Shown piece after piece: positions 1-11,535 of a stretch of DNA of 64,000 nt (position 1 is the first letter of the stretch; every line of letters begins with the position of its first letter). The translations under genes were made by a program, and so were the position numbers. Location of the stretch: contig OX637409.1 in NCBI GenBank assembly GCA_951799425.1, positions 18,649,960 to 18,713,959 of the forward strand, given 5' to 3'. The stretch is from Ilex aquifolium. Lineage: Eukaryota > Streptophyta > Magnoliopsida > Aquifoliales > Aquifoliaceae. Under the pieces are notes generated by a model. The model did not search any database. It was given only the letters and a program-made list of their open reading frames with translations, and was not told the DNA's origin.

Positions 1-106
1 CCGGATATGATGATATAGTCTGACTGACACGAGAGAAGAACATCAAACAATTGGCCATGGCCAGTGCTTCAACATCTCCCTCTTCTCTTCTTCTCTTAAC
101 CATCAT
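1..106 (-). CDS. ZAT-like C2H2 zinc-finger protein, 5' end only (cut by window edge)
   Basis: Reading leftwards from the ATG at 106-104, the sequence encodes a start like that of the two complete ZAT genes in this window: a basic KR-rich patch, an acidic stretch, an L-box-like segment and the residues SRVSQTISSYP that precede the first finger. The window ends before the fingers, so their state cannot be judged. Here the second codon is a further ATG and the KRSRED patch reads KRRREE, so this is a diverged paralogue and not an identical copy. The 5' flank, with a TATA box at 241-248, aligns with the flanks of the other two genes. Family knowledge: such proteins are small nuclear repressors. 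The gene is the first of three tandem paralogues. Confidence 0.8.
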   Translation of the reverse strand, partial: MMVKRRREEGDVEALAMANCLMFFSRVSQTISSYP

Positions 107-240
107 GGTCAGTAAAATATTATCCAAAAACAGTCTCAAAAAAAAAAAATTTATTCAAAACGAAAGAATTCTCTGAGGATATGTTTGTATGTCAAAGGTT
201 TGTAACCTTGTAGTGCCAGTACTTTTTAATGTGTGTTTGG

Positions 241-248
241 TATTTATA
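241..248 (-). promoter_or_regulatory. TATA box of the left-edge ZAT gene
   Basis: The minus strand reads TATAAATA about 135 bp upstream of the ATG. The same box lies at nearly the same distance in the other two ZAT paralogues (16957-16964 and 63079-63086). Confidence 0.6.
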
Positions 249-329
249 AGTTGGAGACTGGCATGACAATGTACAATGACTGATTTGCCCTTCATTCTTG
301 GGGAAGACGAAAGGGTAGAAAATATTCAT

Positions 330-515
330 TGTAACACCCACACTACATTATCAATATTATGTGGTATTATAATAGTCTAGTAATAACTAAACTTAGTAAG
401 TGGATAAAGTGAATCTTACTCTTTCAAATAACTATTATTCTATATAAAGTAGCAAAGTTTATTCTGTCCACTTTATTTATCTATTATTGAATGATTACAT
501 CGCGTATTAAAATTT
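330..515. repeat. Fold-back MITE-like element in the ZAT 5' flank
   Basis: An AT-rich stretch whose two ends are imperfect inverted repeats: AGTAAGTGGATAAAGTGAAT on the left, and a complementary arm around GTCCACTTTATTTATC and GAATGATTACATCG on the right. Related copies lie at equivalent places upstream of the other two ZAT genes (about 17055-17235 and 63170-63340), so it predates the tandem duplication. The exact ends are uncertain. Confidence 0.45.
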
Positions 516-747
516 AATTATTATATGTTCACTAAAACTTCTACCAAGATTTAAATTTCAAATCAATGTGAATCATAAGATTGTTGGGCCCCACAAAATT
601 TAACTAATTATCTAATAATTATTAACGTACCACATTATTTTTATTATAAGATATTTAAATTTATACCAATTACTCCTCAAGTCGACCACTATAACTTGAG
701 CTCAACACGTCTTTTTTTTTATGATAATGAATATTTTATCGAAGGAG

Positions 748-866
748 TAATGTTATGTTTACCAAAATTTTATTAAAAAATATTTTTACCAAATGAGTTG
801 ACAACTCCATATCCAATCAAAAATATTTTGATCAGAATTACACTTTTTGGATGCATATCATTTCCC
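748..866. repeat. Partial copy of a short TIR element
   Basis: Begins GTAATGTTATGTTTACC and is similar to the left arm of the complete element at 5236-5424, including a TTGACAAC-type middle. It is cut off on the right by the element that starts at 867. Neither is present at the matching place in the third unit (near 63480). Confidence 0.4.
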
Positions 867-1382
867 CAGGGCCGACTCAACAATATAGAAAAAATGCATG
901 GACTTTAGGCCCCATAATTTTAAGTACATCACTGGCCTACAAAAAAAAATTAAATCCATTAAATTTTAAGCCCTACAAAAAAGTCCTAAAAAATTAAATT
1001 CAATCAAAAATTTTATTGCAATAATTTGGCCCTATAATTCAATCTATAACATTAAAAACTTAGAAATTAAAAAAATAAAAAAAATACTGAAAAATTAACT
1101 CATATTTACTTCCATCCACTCTCTCTCTCTCTATGGTAAAAAAAGTAAAAATAAAAAATAAAAGTTGAAATTAAACACTCTCACTCTCTATGATAAAAAA
1201 ACAAAAACAAAAACAAAAGTTGAAATATTTTTCTCGACAACATTAACACATATTTCTTTTATTTCTTTCTCACATAAAAAAATAAAAATAAATTATTATT
1301 TTTTTAAAAATAATATTAAAAATAAAAAAATCTTCATTTAATGTTCCTGTTTTAGACCTTAAATTTGGCTTCAGCCGCCATG
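867..1382. mobile_element. Mutator-like non-autonomous element (GGGCCGACTCAAC family)
   Basis: A 516-bp insertion with ends AGGGCCGACTCAACAATATA and TTGGCTTCAGCCGCCAT. It is flanked by an 8-bp direct repeat CATTTCCC (859-866 and 1383-1390). No coding capacity is visible. Related elements are at 6867-7384 and 59912-60442; the latter has a 10-bp target duplication, which is why I suggest Mutator-like. The interior is A-rich with short CT-rich runs. Confidence 0.55.
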
Positions 1383-1803
1383 CATTTCCCTTGCCAAAGA
1401 AAGTGAGCGCAGTGGCTGTTTTTGTAAGGGGAACTTTTTAAGCGGTGCCGTCATGGCTTGCGATTTTTGGATCGTTGTATATAGTAGTACAAAAGCCCAC
1501 GTGCAACCAGGGAGCGTGGATCCTAAACTGGAACACAAATTTTAGGTCTTATTTTGGTGGGTGGGTGTCCCTCAAGAGGTCTTATTTTGGATTTCTATTG
1601 AATATTAATTAATTTTAATTTAAATTATTTAAAATCAAAATATTTTGAAATTAATCTAACATATATTATTTTCGGATTAACATACATAACTCTAATAAAA
1701 AATTTTGATTAGTGTCTCTTCTTTTTCAATTAAATTCACTATCCATAAACCTCTTGTAAAATCAAAATACACTTCACGTATCAACTAATAAAGGAAAATC
1801 AAC
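1383..1803. other. Intergenic, shared with the third unit
   Basis: No gene is seen. The stretch is similar to 63490-63960 in the third unit, including GTGGCTGTTTTTGTA and the AAGAGGTCTTATTTTGGAT block. Unit B lacks it: there the sequence passes directly from the equivalent of about 600 to the equivalent of about 2090. Confidence 0.5.
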
Positions 1804-1917
1804 GGGCCTTTGGTTCAATGATATTTCTTACCTTGTGAAGGCTCTGTTTTCTTGAGGTCAAGGGTTCAAGTCCCTCCCCTCCCTCTCCCTCCCCCTCCCC
1901 CTCTCCCCCCAAAAAAA
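1804..1917 (+). mobile_element. tRNA-derived SINE
   Basis: Starts GGGCCTTTGGTTCAATGATA (A-box-like) and has the B-box-like GGGTTCAAGTCC about 60 bp later, then a C-rich stretch and an A tail. It matches the better defined SINE at 10435-10538, which lies in the opposite orientation. The third unit lacks it at the matching place (63950). A clear target duplication was not found. Confidence 0.55.
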
Positions 1918-2085
1918 TTGGAAATATTTTTATAATATCAAATTTTAAAAAGTAAAAAATAATTTTCTTGAAAGGATGCCAAATAAACTTGTTTTTAGTG
2001 TGAAAATCAGGTTAGTTGTACTAGACACTGTTTCGATTCGTCTATTGTACATATTAATAAGTTATATCATTTTTAAATTTACATA

Positions 2086-2900
2086 AAAAATTATCAATTC
2101 TGACCCACAAATTTTTCGTGTGGTGCCTAAATGTATCACTGTGCAATTTCACTTGAGTAAACTTCATAGTGAGAATTCCACATCGAATAGAAAAAAAGTT
2201 AAAAAAGGTCATAATATTTCTTGAATAAGTTTATTAATGACAAAATCAAATAGGAAACAAATTGAAAGAGTTTTAATATACCATAAATAAGTATATTATA
2301 CATGTGATAAAAAACATAAAAATCAATTTGCATCTAAATAAATTTGGACTACACTATTTTATTCCTATAAATATGATTGAGTATGATGTATCCGACGACA
2401 ATTTTCTAGTAAATAATACATCAAGGTTGGTACACTGTATTGAACTACACTATACTTTTGTGTCGTGTTTTCTTTATTTTTTCTATCATGAGTTCTTATC
2501 TTCTAATAAATATTATTAGTGTTAAATATCTTTTGTACAAAACTAACACATATAATTTACCAACTTTTTTCATTGAAAATAAAACTTCAGAAGGAACTTT
2601 TCTTATGGTTCACACTCCAGAGTACAAAAGTCCACGCGCTCTATTGCACGTGGGCAAATACTTAAGATTGTTGAAGTACGAAAGCAAGAAAATTAAGGTA
2701 AGATGAAAGAGAGTGTGATGGGACAGGACAATACACGTCATGGGAGGAAACGTAGCTAGCAAGTCGTCGCACGACAAGATATTTAAGCATTTGTGCTATT
2801 ATTACTATCTTTCGTCTTTCACACTCTTCACTGGCTTTTCTTAGCCCCAAAGCTTTTGTTGTTTTTTTAATGGCCACACGGAATGCATATGTATTTTGAA
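2086..2900. repeat. Conserved non-coding G-box repeat, copy 1
   Basis: An approximately 0.8-kb block found four times: here, 17340-18135, 18150-19050 and partly 36640-37040. The best conserved part holds CACGTGGGCAAATACTTA (G-box at 2647-2652), then GAAACGTAGCTAGC and the small palindrome GTCGTCGCACGAC. No reading frame is conserved across copies. It resembles a promoter and leader without its gene, but I cannot show transcription. Confidence 0.5.
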
Positions 2901-3712
2901 TAATTCTTCTGATTTTGGTTAAAAAGTCTAAATTTTTTGTTGCTGAATTGTCGCAGTAGAGGCAATAAATTTAGGTTCAAGACAATCAAAGTATTAAAAT
3001 CCAATAATAAAAAATTCAGGTCCTATTTGATTTACATCATACAAACTGTTTTATAGAAGTAAAATTGTTTGGACAGTTATTTTTTTTATTTTTTATTTTT
3101 GAAAAACAAAAATTGGATAAATTTAAAAAACAAATTAGAACTGTTTTGTGTGTTTTTGGAAACAACTTTTTCAAAATTTAGAAAACACTACCACCCTTCC
3201 ACCAACACTACCACCACCACACTCCCACCAACACGTCCATCACACAATCACTGGCACATTATTGTTTTCATTGTTTTCTAAGTTACTGTTCAAATAAGTT
3301 TTAATGTTTTTTAATCCGTAGAATTATTTTTAGAATCATATAATCAAACAAATTCTGTGACACAAAAAACACCAAAAATAGTTTTCTAAAACTCTTTCAA
3401 AAAATAATTTTCGAATATTATTTTTTGAAGCTCAAACCAAAGAGGACCTCATTATTTTATCTTGTGAATTTTGAAAACTTGTAAACTTTTTTTTCCGTGG
3501 TAGAAATCGTATTTTTTTTGTCTGTTAAAAACACATCAAATACTAGTAAAATTATGACCGTTCAATAATCTTGATGATTTTTGAATTGAAACCCATCTTC
3601 TCGATTTCAATAGAAAATGTAGTGAATCAAGACTTTTTATTATGGTATCATATATATTTCATCTACTGAGTACCAGTTTGTGATTTTTGATGTGATTTCG
3701 ACCGGTTGTCTA
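2901..3712. other. Intergenic, no gene seen
   Basis: AT-rich. The part from about 2940 to 3730 has a direct-orientation relative at 37130-37450 and an inverted relative at 34850-35180. No coding region, RNA gene or new element could be supported. Confidence 0.5.
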
Positions 3713-3983
3713 TGTCGAGAAAATATTTAATACAACGGTTATATTATGTCAGTATTGATGTTATAGTATCGTTAATCAATAATAAAATTTCAAATGGATA
3801 ATGTGAACCTCGCTTGAATAAGTATTGACTTATAGAGGAAGAGTTGATAATTATTAACTTACATAAACAGAAACTTATTGACTTGTGCGGGTCTATTTTT
3901 CTATTTGTTTATATATTATTAATTAGTGATATCATATCATCAATACTTAAGTGATATCACTGATGTATTGAATATTTTTTCGT
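3713..3983. mobile_element. Short TIR element (MITE), unit A only
   Basis: The two ends are inverted repeats of about 20 bp: GAGAAAATATTTAATACA on the left and its near complement TGTATTGAATATTTTTTC on the right. Unit B passes straight across this position near 37455, so it inserted after the duplication or was lost there. No coding capacity. Confidence 0.5.
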
Positions 3984-5235
3984 CCTCGTCCCACTTGCCA
4001 TGAGCACCCCCACCACTCCAGTGGTTCATCAATCACGCCCACAGGTAGAGACTTTGTTCATTATGAGGACATAAATAGGGAGGTTATGAAATTGCTCTCT
4101 CGCTTAATTGTCTCATTGCGACAATAACATGTAACAAAATCCATCGAATTCGAGTGAAAAGGAAAGGAAGTTGAGCCTCCCATTCCTGGTTTCTACTTGG
4201 CACTTCGACTGAAAAGGATCCATTTGATTATTGAACTTAGGATTTTATCTGTCAAATTGGACCGTTGTCAGATGCATATGTTTGTACGGATAGACCATGA
4301 TACAACATATGAAGCTAACTAAGTTTTGATAAACTTTAACCCTAAAAGTAGTGTAATGATAATAAGAACGAATTGTAAATTTAAACGTTTTAAGTTTGAA
4401 TTTTGACAATTATTTTGGGTCAAATCAGGAGATATTTATCCCTCATAAATACCCTAGTTTTGGCGTAGATAGTCTGCCTTTGATCAGATTGGAGAAAAAT
4501 TTATCAAGATACGTATAGAATAATTCAAACACCCCTCACCGTTGAAAAAAAAAAAAAAAGAGTTTGAAGAACTTTAGTTTAAGACTAAGACTTTCTGGTC
4601 CGTCTTGAACGTGAGAACGCATTTTTCCCTGAAAGGATTTATTGACTGTGAGCAAGCTGAAGATGGGACAACTAATCTCTGTCAGTTTTAAGTTGGTACT
4701 TGGTAGTTGTTAAACCATAGTACATGGGATTTGACAAAACTATATCGCTTCCAAGTAAGAAACCTCTACATAACTAACCAAGAATGATCCAGAGAGCTGG
4801 CGGGCTGAATTCAAACCGCCACGTTAGTTAATTAAGAACGTTAATGAATTTTTTTTTGTCATAACAACATTAGTAAAATCGGAGAGTATGCATGAGAGAA
4901 TAAGATTCTAATGGCGCCAATTGAAACTAATATTCAGAATCTTCAGACATATATATACCATAGTTTTCCCCATCATAGTTTTTTTTTTTGTTGATAGGCG
5001 ACGATTTTTTACACTATGAAAGAAAAGAGAGTTGAAGAGGGTAATCAAACTTTTAACATGCTGCTCCATTATAAAAAAAATTTAATCATTCGGGTAGAAC
5101 ATCAGCCTTTCTCTATCATAGTTCTATTTTCAAAAATTTTGGGCTAATAGAGAAGTGGAATTCCTAAGTTCAAAGGTCAACATCAGACACCTAAACAAAG
5201 TTTGTACCATGTTCTTGCTGCTGAAAATGTAAGAA
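3984..5235. other. Intergenic, shared with unit B
   Basis: No gene seen. Matches 37455-37836 and 39872-41330 in unit B, where a MITE (40593-40963) and a composite insertion (about 37990-39871) interrupt it. Useful for measuring the divergence of the two units. Confidence 0.5.
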
Positions 5236-5424
5236 AATGTTATACATACCAAAAAATTTTACCAAAAAATGTTTTTACTAAATAAGTTGACAGTTTTACT
5301 TTTATATTACTGTTGGACCCATCAAATGCTGATCAAAATATTTTTGATTAGATATAAAGTTGACAATCCATTTGATAAAAATACTTTTTGATAAATATTT
5401 TGACAAGTATAGCATTACCTGAAA
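5236..5424. mobile_element. Short TIR element (MITE), unit A only
   Basis: About 190 bp with inverted ends: AATGTTATACATACCAAAAA on the left and, complemented on the right, AATGCTATACTTGTCAAAAT. A 9-bp near-repeat, CTGAAAATG and CTGAAAAAG, flanks it. Unit B reads through near 41325 without it. Non-coding. Confidence 0.55.
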
Positions 5425-5517
5425 AAGTATCATACATGATACATGTTCACAATATTGCACACTTTTCCTGAATCCAGTTTAAGGTGCCGCATTTGGGTCC
5501 AAACTCCTAACCCATCT

Positions 5518-5897
5518 TAAAGCATCTCCAACAACAAAAGTCATTTTAACTATTTAAAAAACAATATTTTTTATTTTAGCTACTCACTATTTCAATACAC
5601 ACTCTAACATATTTTTATATTTTTAACTACTCATTTTAAATATTATTTATTCATTCTTTTTGTATTATTTTTTTTAGAATAGTGAAAGGGAGAAAAAGAG
5701 AGAGTGGAGAAAAGGAGAGGAAGAGAGAGAAAATATTATAAAAAAACGCTACAGTGATACTCTAAATATAGAGTATTATTGTAGCAAAACATTATTTTAG
5801 ATGTTTTGAAGATTTATCTGTTGGAATGGAATTTTTTAGTCAAATAGCTAAAATTTGAAGATTTTGTGTCCTTTAACTCATCTGTTGGATTCTCTTA
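5518..5897. mobile_element. Short non-coding element (AGCATCTCCAACA type)
   Basis: An insertion relative to unit B (near 41405) whose ends carry AGCATCTCCAACAACAAAAG and the imperfect complement TGTTGGATTCTC. The interior has simple AG-rich runs. Family assignment is uncertain; a similar left end occurs at 13395. Confidence 0.4.
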
Positions 5898-6244
5898 TAT
5901 TGACCATTATAGTTAGTGTAATTCTACAGTATTTAATTTTTTTTTATACTTTACCGAAAGTTATCATTTTTAATGGTCAAGTTACACTTTATGTAGGTAA
6001 AATTACAATTATTTGAGAAAATTCATGACCAAACATGAAATACCATGACCGATCATGAGTTCTTCAAGCAGTTGTAACTTCTCTTTTACCAGTTATAGCT
6101 TCACATTCAAAAATTAGAACTTTTATTAATGATCATAATATTTTAGTATCGATCATACCCTTTACAAGTTATAACTTACACATAAAAAATTATAATTTTT
6201 AGTATGGTACGGAAGTCAAATATCATAGTCTCTCACTTATAGTT

Positions 6245-6663
6245 AGGGCATGTTTGATTTAAGTACAAATAAGGGATGAAATTAATTGGACAATTAATTC
6301 TCATCCAATCCATAAAATGGTATTAATAAGAGTACTATTTAACCTTATTTGCGCATAACAAGTTTCGATCAAGAGATTGAGATAATATATAAATCTATAA
6401 TGATAATACCAAATTTATATTTGGATTAAGTAATAGTGTATGGTTTTAAATTAAAAATGACAAAACAAATATTGAGGGTAAGAATTTGTATAATGTGTAA
6501 CTTTTATATGAAGGTATGACTCTAAGTTTGTATGAATAACAAAGTCATTGTATTTTTAATACTTGTTAAAAATAATACCACTTACTACTTGGTATTTATT
6601 ACTATCTATTACCGGATTAAATTTGATCTAATCTTTTAATACTTAAACCCAACATGCCTTTAA
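6245..6663. mobile_element. PIF/Harbinger (Tourist-like) MITE, unit A copy
   Basis: Terminal inverted repeats GGGCATGTTTGATTTAAGTA and, on the other strand, GGCATGTTGGGTTTAAGTAT, flanked by TTA, the target preference of the PIF/Harbinger superfamily. The same element lies at 41733-42151 in unit B, so it predates the duplication. Confidence 0.6.
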
Positions 6664-6866
6664 GCTATTGTGTAAGCAACATGTGGGCTCCTTTAGAGAG
6701 ATTCTCAGAACAATATGATCCCCTTTCCCCCTCACTTTTTTATCTTATGTACTGATGTTCTGTTTAGACTTTTTCACAAAGCTGCATATCAAGGAAAGCT
6801 CAAAGGCAATAAAATTGAAAGAAATTGCAACCATATGGGACTTCAATTGCAGACCAAAGAGAGTTA

Positions 6867-7384
6867 GCGGCAGTGCCGGCCCAACAGTATGGAAAAAAAA
6901 AAACATGGGTTTAAGTCCTAAATTTTTAGAAGGTCCATAATTTTAGGTACATCACTAGCCCACAAAAAAGAATTAAATCCATTAAATTTTAAGTCCTACA
7001 AAAAAATCCCAAAAAATTAAATTCAATCAAAATTTTTATTACAATAATTTAGGTCTATAATCCAATTCATAACATTAAAAACTTAGAAATTAAAAAAATT
7101 AAAAAAATACTCAAATGTCAATTCATATTTACTCCCACCAACTTTCTCTCTCTCTCTCTCTCTCTCCGGTAAAAAAAAAAACAAAAACAAAAACAAAAGT
7201 TGAAATTAAATACTCTCTTTCCCTCTCTGCGGTAAAAAAGAAAAACAAAAATTGAAATCTCTTTCTCTACAATATTAACACATCCTTCTTTTGTCTCTCT
7301 CTCACATAGAAAATTAAAAATAAATTAAAAAGGCTTCAATTTAATGTTTTCACTTTAGACCTCAAATTAGCTTGAGCCACCCTG
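6867..7384. mobile_element. Mutator-like non-autonomous element, unit A only
   Basis: Same family as 867-1382: left end GCCGGCCCAACAGTATGG, right end AAATTAGCTTGAGCCACC. Unit B shows an unoccupied site near 42335, where AAAGAGAGTT runs directly into GGAGGACTG. Contains a (CT)n run at about 7144-7166. Non-coding. Confidence 0.55.
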
Positions 7385-7540
7385 ATTAGAGGACTGGTAT
7401 TCCGAAAAACACAACATAAATGTGTCTCTCATGGCCAAACTAGAGTTGCAACTTCTCTAAAACCAATCCAAGCCCTGGTCGCAACAACTCAACCAAAATA
7501 CTATTCTCGATGATTCTTTTTGCATGTTCTCTTACAATTG

Positions 7541-8095
7541 CAAGACTCCCAAATTTGGAAACAAAATTTGGAATGTAGAATAATCATTGAGAGACGAGCC
7601 TGCTACATAGTAGGAAATGGTCACTCGATTAATATCTGGACTGAGCCTTGAGTACTAAGTCTGCCCTCCTATAGAGTATAACTTGACAATGAGATTGCCT
7701 CCTTTATCATGTTAGGTCTCAGAATCAGTCAATGAACAAAAGCATGCATGAAGGAACACAAAAATGCTCTGCTCACTTTCTAACACACAGACAGTGAAAG
7801 CAATATACTTCCACACAAAATCTAGCTAACCAGATTCATAGAGATCAGCGTGATACAACCAGCCACCATCAGGATAAAAAGGATTGGTCTAAGCTGTGGT
7901 ATCTATCCATTCACGAAGGCATAAAGTGTTACTATGGAGAATAGTCACTTAGCCTACCAACAAGATCACCTTTCAAAAGACAACATTGGAGGCGTAGTCC
8001 ATTCGCAATGAAATACAACTGACATTTGATGAGTTTATACTTCACAAACAGCAAGAGCAAATGACAATCACCCAGTCTCAAATACCCACATAATC
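7541..8095 (+). pseudogene. Degenerate LINE ORF2 fragment, unit A copy
   Basis: Conceptual translation on the plus strand gives ACYIVGNGHSINIWTEP, which resembles the segment after the reverse transcriptase in plant LINE ORF2 proteins (pattern VGNG-S-IWxDPW). The frame is interrupted by several stops (the first directly after IWTEP) and changes of frame. Compared with the copy in unit B (42494-43345) it lacks about 290 bp internally. The fragment predates the unit duplication and is not a functional gene. Confidence 0.5.
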
Positions 8096-10434
8096 TTCTC
8101 TTTACATATAGATATCACCATGCGATGGGGAAATAAATGTAAAACTTTGATGCAGCAATTGATAAAATACGCTTGGGCATAGCAACAGTGGCAAGAAAAA
8201 TAGATGTAACAGTACTGGAACCCTAGGGGAAATAACATCTGAAAACGGATCCATTTATAATTGAGGCACTAGTAGCAAATTATGCTGCAATGTTGGAACA
8301 CATAAAAGTCGCACGGGTCTATAGCCATGATCATCAAAGACATACAACAATTGATGATAGAACACAGAAACAGGAGCATGGTCTATTCTTTCAGACAAGC
8401 AAATTTAGTTACGTTAGCCCAATGGGGAAAGAGAATGAAACTTACTGGATCAATTCCAATTGATAATCTGCCACAAATGGGAAAAAAATGTGACGTAAAG
8501 GATGTCATTACTTCAGATCTGCAACCACCTTAGAGGCTAGAATAGGCTAATTAGTAGTTGTTTCCCCTAATTAGTAGTATTTTTACTTAATTTTCTTATT
8601 TTCTCTAATGAAACTTAAATTCCTAAGAATTGAAATTGAACTAAACCCAAATTTCTTACAACCGATTTCTAATACCCAATCTAATCCGCATGAATTAAAG
8701 CATGCCAATAACATTCATCGTGACCCACACTATTAAATGCTCTATGAAATTTATAATTGCAAAACTTATAACTTATTCATACACAACATGGTTTTAAAAT
8801 TGTCTTTTATTCTAAACCTTAACTTGCATGCAGGGGCACAACTTCTTTGTTGTACAATATAGGTTATGTTCTTTAAAATTACGTCGTTTTAAGTATAAAA
8901 CGACATCATTTTGTGGGTAAAATATTATCATTTTGATAATAGTATCTGTTTCTGTACAATAGAGGAGTTGGACCCCTGTATGCACACACTTCATATTTAC
9001 TTGGAATCCACTTTCACAAAAATATAGTCATTCTTGTCCCCTCACCTTAACCCCATGAGTGTTTTGAGATTAAACAGGATCAGATACTTAATTAGGTGCA
9101 ATTGTGAAGTTGAGATCTTACAAATAAATAAATTGATTGAAGTCTTAAAAAGTGCGCAAAAGAGTTATATATAAAGACAAGGAGTCAGAGCAAGACAATT
9201 AGAGTGGAAGGGAGATAAACACTTGGAGAAGGGCGGTAAGAGTGGAGAAAAAGAGTGTGAAAGGAATTTGAGAAAGAGTGCTACTTATAACACTAGAAAT
9301 CATTACTTTTAAGATTTTTCACAAGATTTTCTTGTATTTTAGGGTTTTCTATAAAATTTTACATAGACTACTGAAAATATTGTTATATTTTAGAGGGGCT
9401 TTTTATAAGGTTTTACCTAGGCTTGTGAAATATATTGAGTCTTTAACTTGGTGCATTCAAAATGATCTCAGAATATAAAGCTGATCTAAGACCTGAAAAT
9501 TAAATTGGAATTCTAAATTTCTGGGGCTTTAGGTGACTATTTTAATGGGCGGGCCTTAGGGTCAACCCTATTGTGCCTCCACCCCATTCAAAGGATCAAA
9601 TTGTCTGCATCTTGCAACGATCATAGTCTTTGCGAGTTCCTTACCAACGAATAAATTAATGTTTTATATTTTTAGTTATTTTAAAAAGTATTTCACTCAT
9701 AATAGATAAAAAAAATAAAAAAGTGGGATTAAAAGGGTGAGAGGATAAAAATAAATAGTTTGATTTGTGTGTTAATTTTAAGTGAGGACAAAAATATAGC
9801 TAGAGTGAGAACGTGTGTGTGAGAGAGAGTGAGAGAGAGAATGACTACTGATGTCTAATGTACACTACTTTTTATACTCTTTCAACCTTATTCTTGACCA
9901 AAAAAAAAACCTTATTATTTTTTTTAAAAATTTAATTTTGTGGGTCATTGGACTAGACTTTTGGACCTAAATCATTTAACTAAGATTTTTTTGTTGGTTG
10001 AATTTTTTATTTGACTTAATTTTTATTGATTTAAATTTTTGGTATGGACCATGTTATATAGACCTATAAATTTAAGGCCTCTTATTTATAGTCTATTTAG
10101 TATGTTAGAAAATTGGGTGGATGGAAAGTGGAGGGTGAAAAATGGGACTGAACGAAAGCTTTTTCGTTGTTTGATTTCAAAGGAAAATGTAATGAAAAGT
10201 AAAAATGGGAGTAAGCCGCATCACTTCCACCCACCATTTTTAATCTGTCTGTTTTTGGTGGAAAGTTGGAGAGAGAAAAGGAGTTTTGAGTGGGTCTAAG
10301 CTAATTTATTAAAACATCCTTCAACTTTTTTGCCTTTCCAAATGTATGCACACTAACTAATGCATTTATGTAATTGGTTTAAACACTACAAACCAATGTA
10401 TTGGACTTTTTTTTTTTTTTACTTTCCATGTTTA
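8096..10434. other. Intergenic, shared with unit B; holds the empty site of the 11.9-kb insertion
   Basis: No gene supported. Aligns with 43345-44767 and 56636-57400 of unit B. At about 9630-9650 the sequence TTGCAACGATCATAGTCTTT is continuous, whereas in unit B it is split by the gypsy element 44768-56635, with ACGAT duplicated on both sides. Contains short GA-rich runs near 9820. Confidence 0.6.
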
Positions 10435-10538
10435 TTTTTTTTTGGGGAAGAGGTGGGGGACTTGAATCATTGACCTCAAAACGACAAAGGCTTCACAAGA
10501 CAAATCGTACCATTAGACTAAAGGCCCATCGGTCCATC
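10435..10538 (-). mobile_element. tRNA-derived SINE with 11-bp target duplication
   Basis: On the minus strand it starts GATGGACCGATGGGCC, then A-box-like TTTAGTCTAATGG, B-box-like GATTCAAGTCC, and an A tail. It is flanked by TTCCATGTTTA at 10424-10434 and 10539-10549. Unit B near 57420 lacks the element and shows one copy of the flank. Same family as 1804-1917. Confidence 0.8.
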
Positions 10539-10549
10539 TTCCATGTTTA

Positions 10550-10960
10550 ACTCAACAAAACACATTCATATTTTTCACTTTTCCAACTAAAATTACATTT
10601 TTCTATACTTGTCAAATTGAAACATATTTATTCAATAATATAGCAAATTAGGGGCTTTGAATTTTTATGTCATGATAAAAATTATTTTTTTATATAAATG
10701 TATAATAGTAAATTAAAGGTGTTTACTTTTGCCTTTCCTTTCCTTTTTTCTTTTAATACCAAACAATAGAAAGTTTATCTTTCCAATTTTTCGTCCATCT
10801 TATCAAATAAAAAAGAGGAAAATAGGGTTTCTTTCTTTCATAGATAGAAAATCCATCTTTTTTACTTTTTCATCTCTTTTATTTTTAATCCTTCTAACCA
10901 AACATACCATTAGTTGGAGCTAAAACCTGTCCTTTAGTGGCCTTGCATATGGGCCGGCCT
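10550..10960. other. Intergenic, no gene seen
   Basis: AT-rich with pyrimidine runs near 10735-10880; a similar stretch is in unit B at 57460-57865. It may hold a decayed MITE, since ACCAAACATACCATTA near the right side resembles a PIF-type end, but the other end could not be fixed. Confidence 0.35.
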
Positions 10961-11054
10961 TAGTCTCACCGAAAAGAGAGAAGAAGAGCATCAAACGGTT
11001 GGCCAGGGCCAACGCTTCAAATTCTCCATCTTCTCTGCTTCTATTCACTTTCAT
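10961..11054 (-). pseudogene. ZAT 5' relic (N-terminal codons only), unit A
   Basis: Reading leftwards from ATG at 11054-11052 gives MKVNRSREDGEFEALALAN, matching the first codons of the ZAT genes (MTVKRSREDGEVEALAMAN), and similarity fades after about 30 codons, before any zinc finger. The non-coding side also matches: TAAAATATTATCCAAAGACA to about 11110 corresponds to the ZAT leader. No TATA box equivalent was found. The same fragment lies at 57866-57957, so it arose before the unit duplication. It points away from the glutamine-rich gene that starts about 1 kb to the right. Confidence 0.75.
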
Positions 11055-11535
11055 GGTCTGTAAAATATTATCCAAAGACAGACTGTCTCAAAAAAAAAAA
11101 AAAAAGAATTTTTTTATGATCTCCAACCCATAATAAAAGGGTCAATCCATGCAATGTGAAGATCATATTTTAATGTGATGTCATCTTGCTCAAAATTAAT
11201 CCTCTAATCGAGACATGTGATGCTTACGTAATCCCTTTTTTTTTTGTAAATCGATCGTTTGCGTTTTGGACATAAAGATTTAACTGAAACACGACTTAAA
11301 ATTTAAACGCATGATCATTTTAATAGATAGTTTAAAATAGTAATTAGATGTAAATTCTAAGTGATGTAAAATATAATCCGACTAAATAGTGAGTGAACAT
11401 GGATGATCAAATATTACAACGATATTGTTTTCCTTGCATACATGTCCCGTGGCTAACCAATTACAGTCATTGATAGGATGAACCCCAATAATATTTTGTT
11501 TCCTATAACATTGGGTGTGGTCATCAGGTGGAGTA
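11055..11535. other. Spacer between ZAT relic and glutamine-rich gene
   Basis: The first 50 bp continue the ZAT leader similarity. The rest is AT-rich without a supported gene and aligns with 57958-58435 in unit B. Confidence 0.4.

Noticed and set aside
1804-1917. Functional tRNA gene
   Set aside because: Only A- and B-box-like segments with an A tail; no cloverleaf, and related to another SINE copy.
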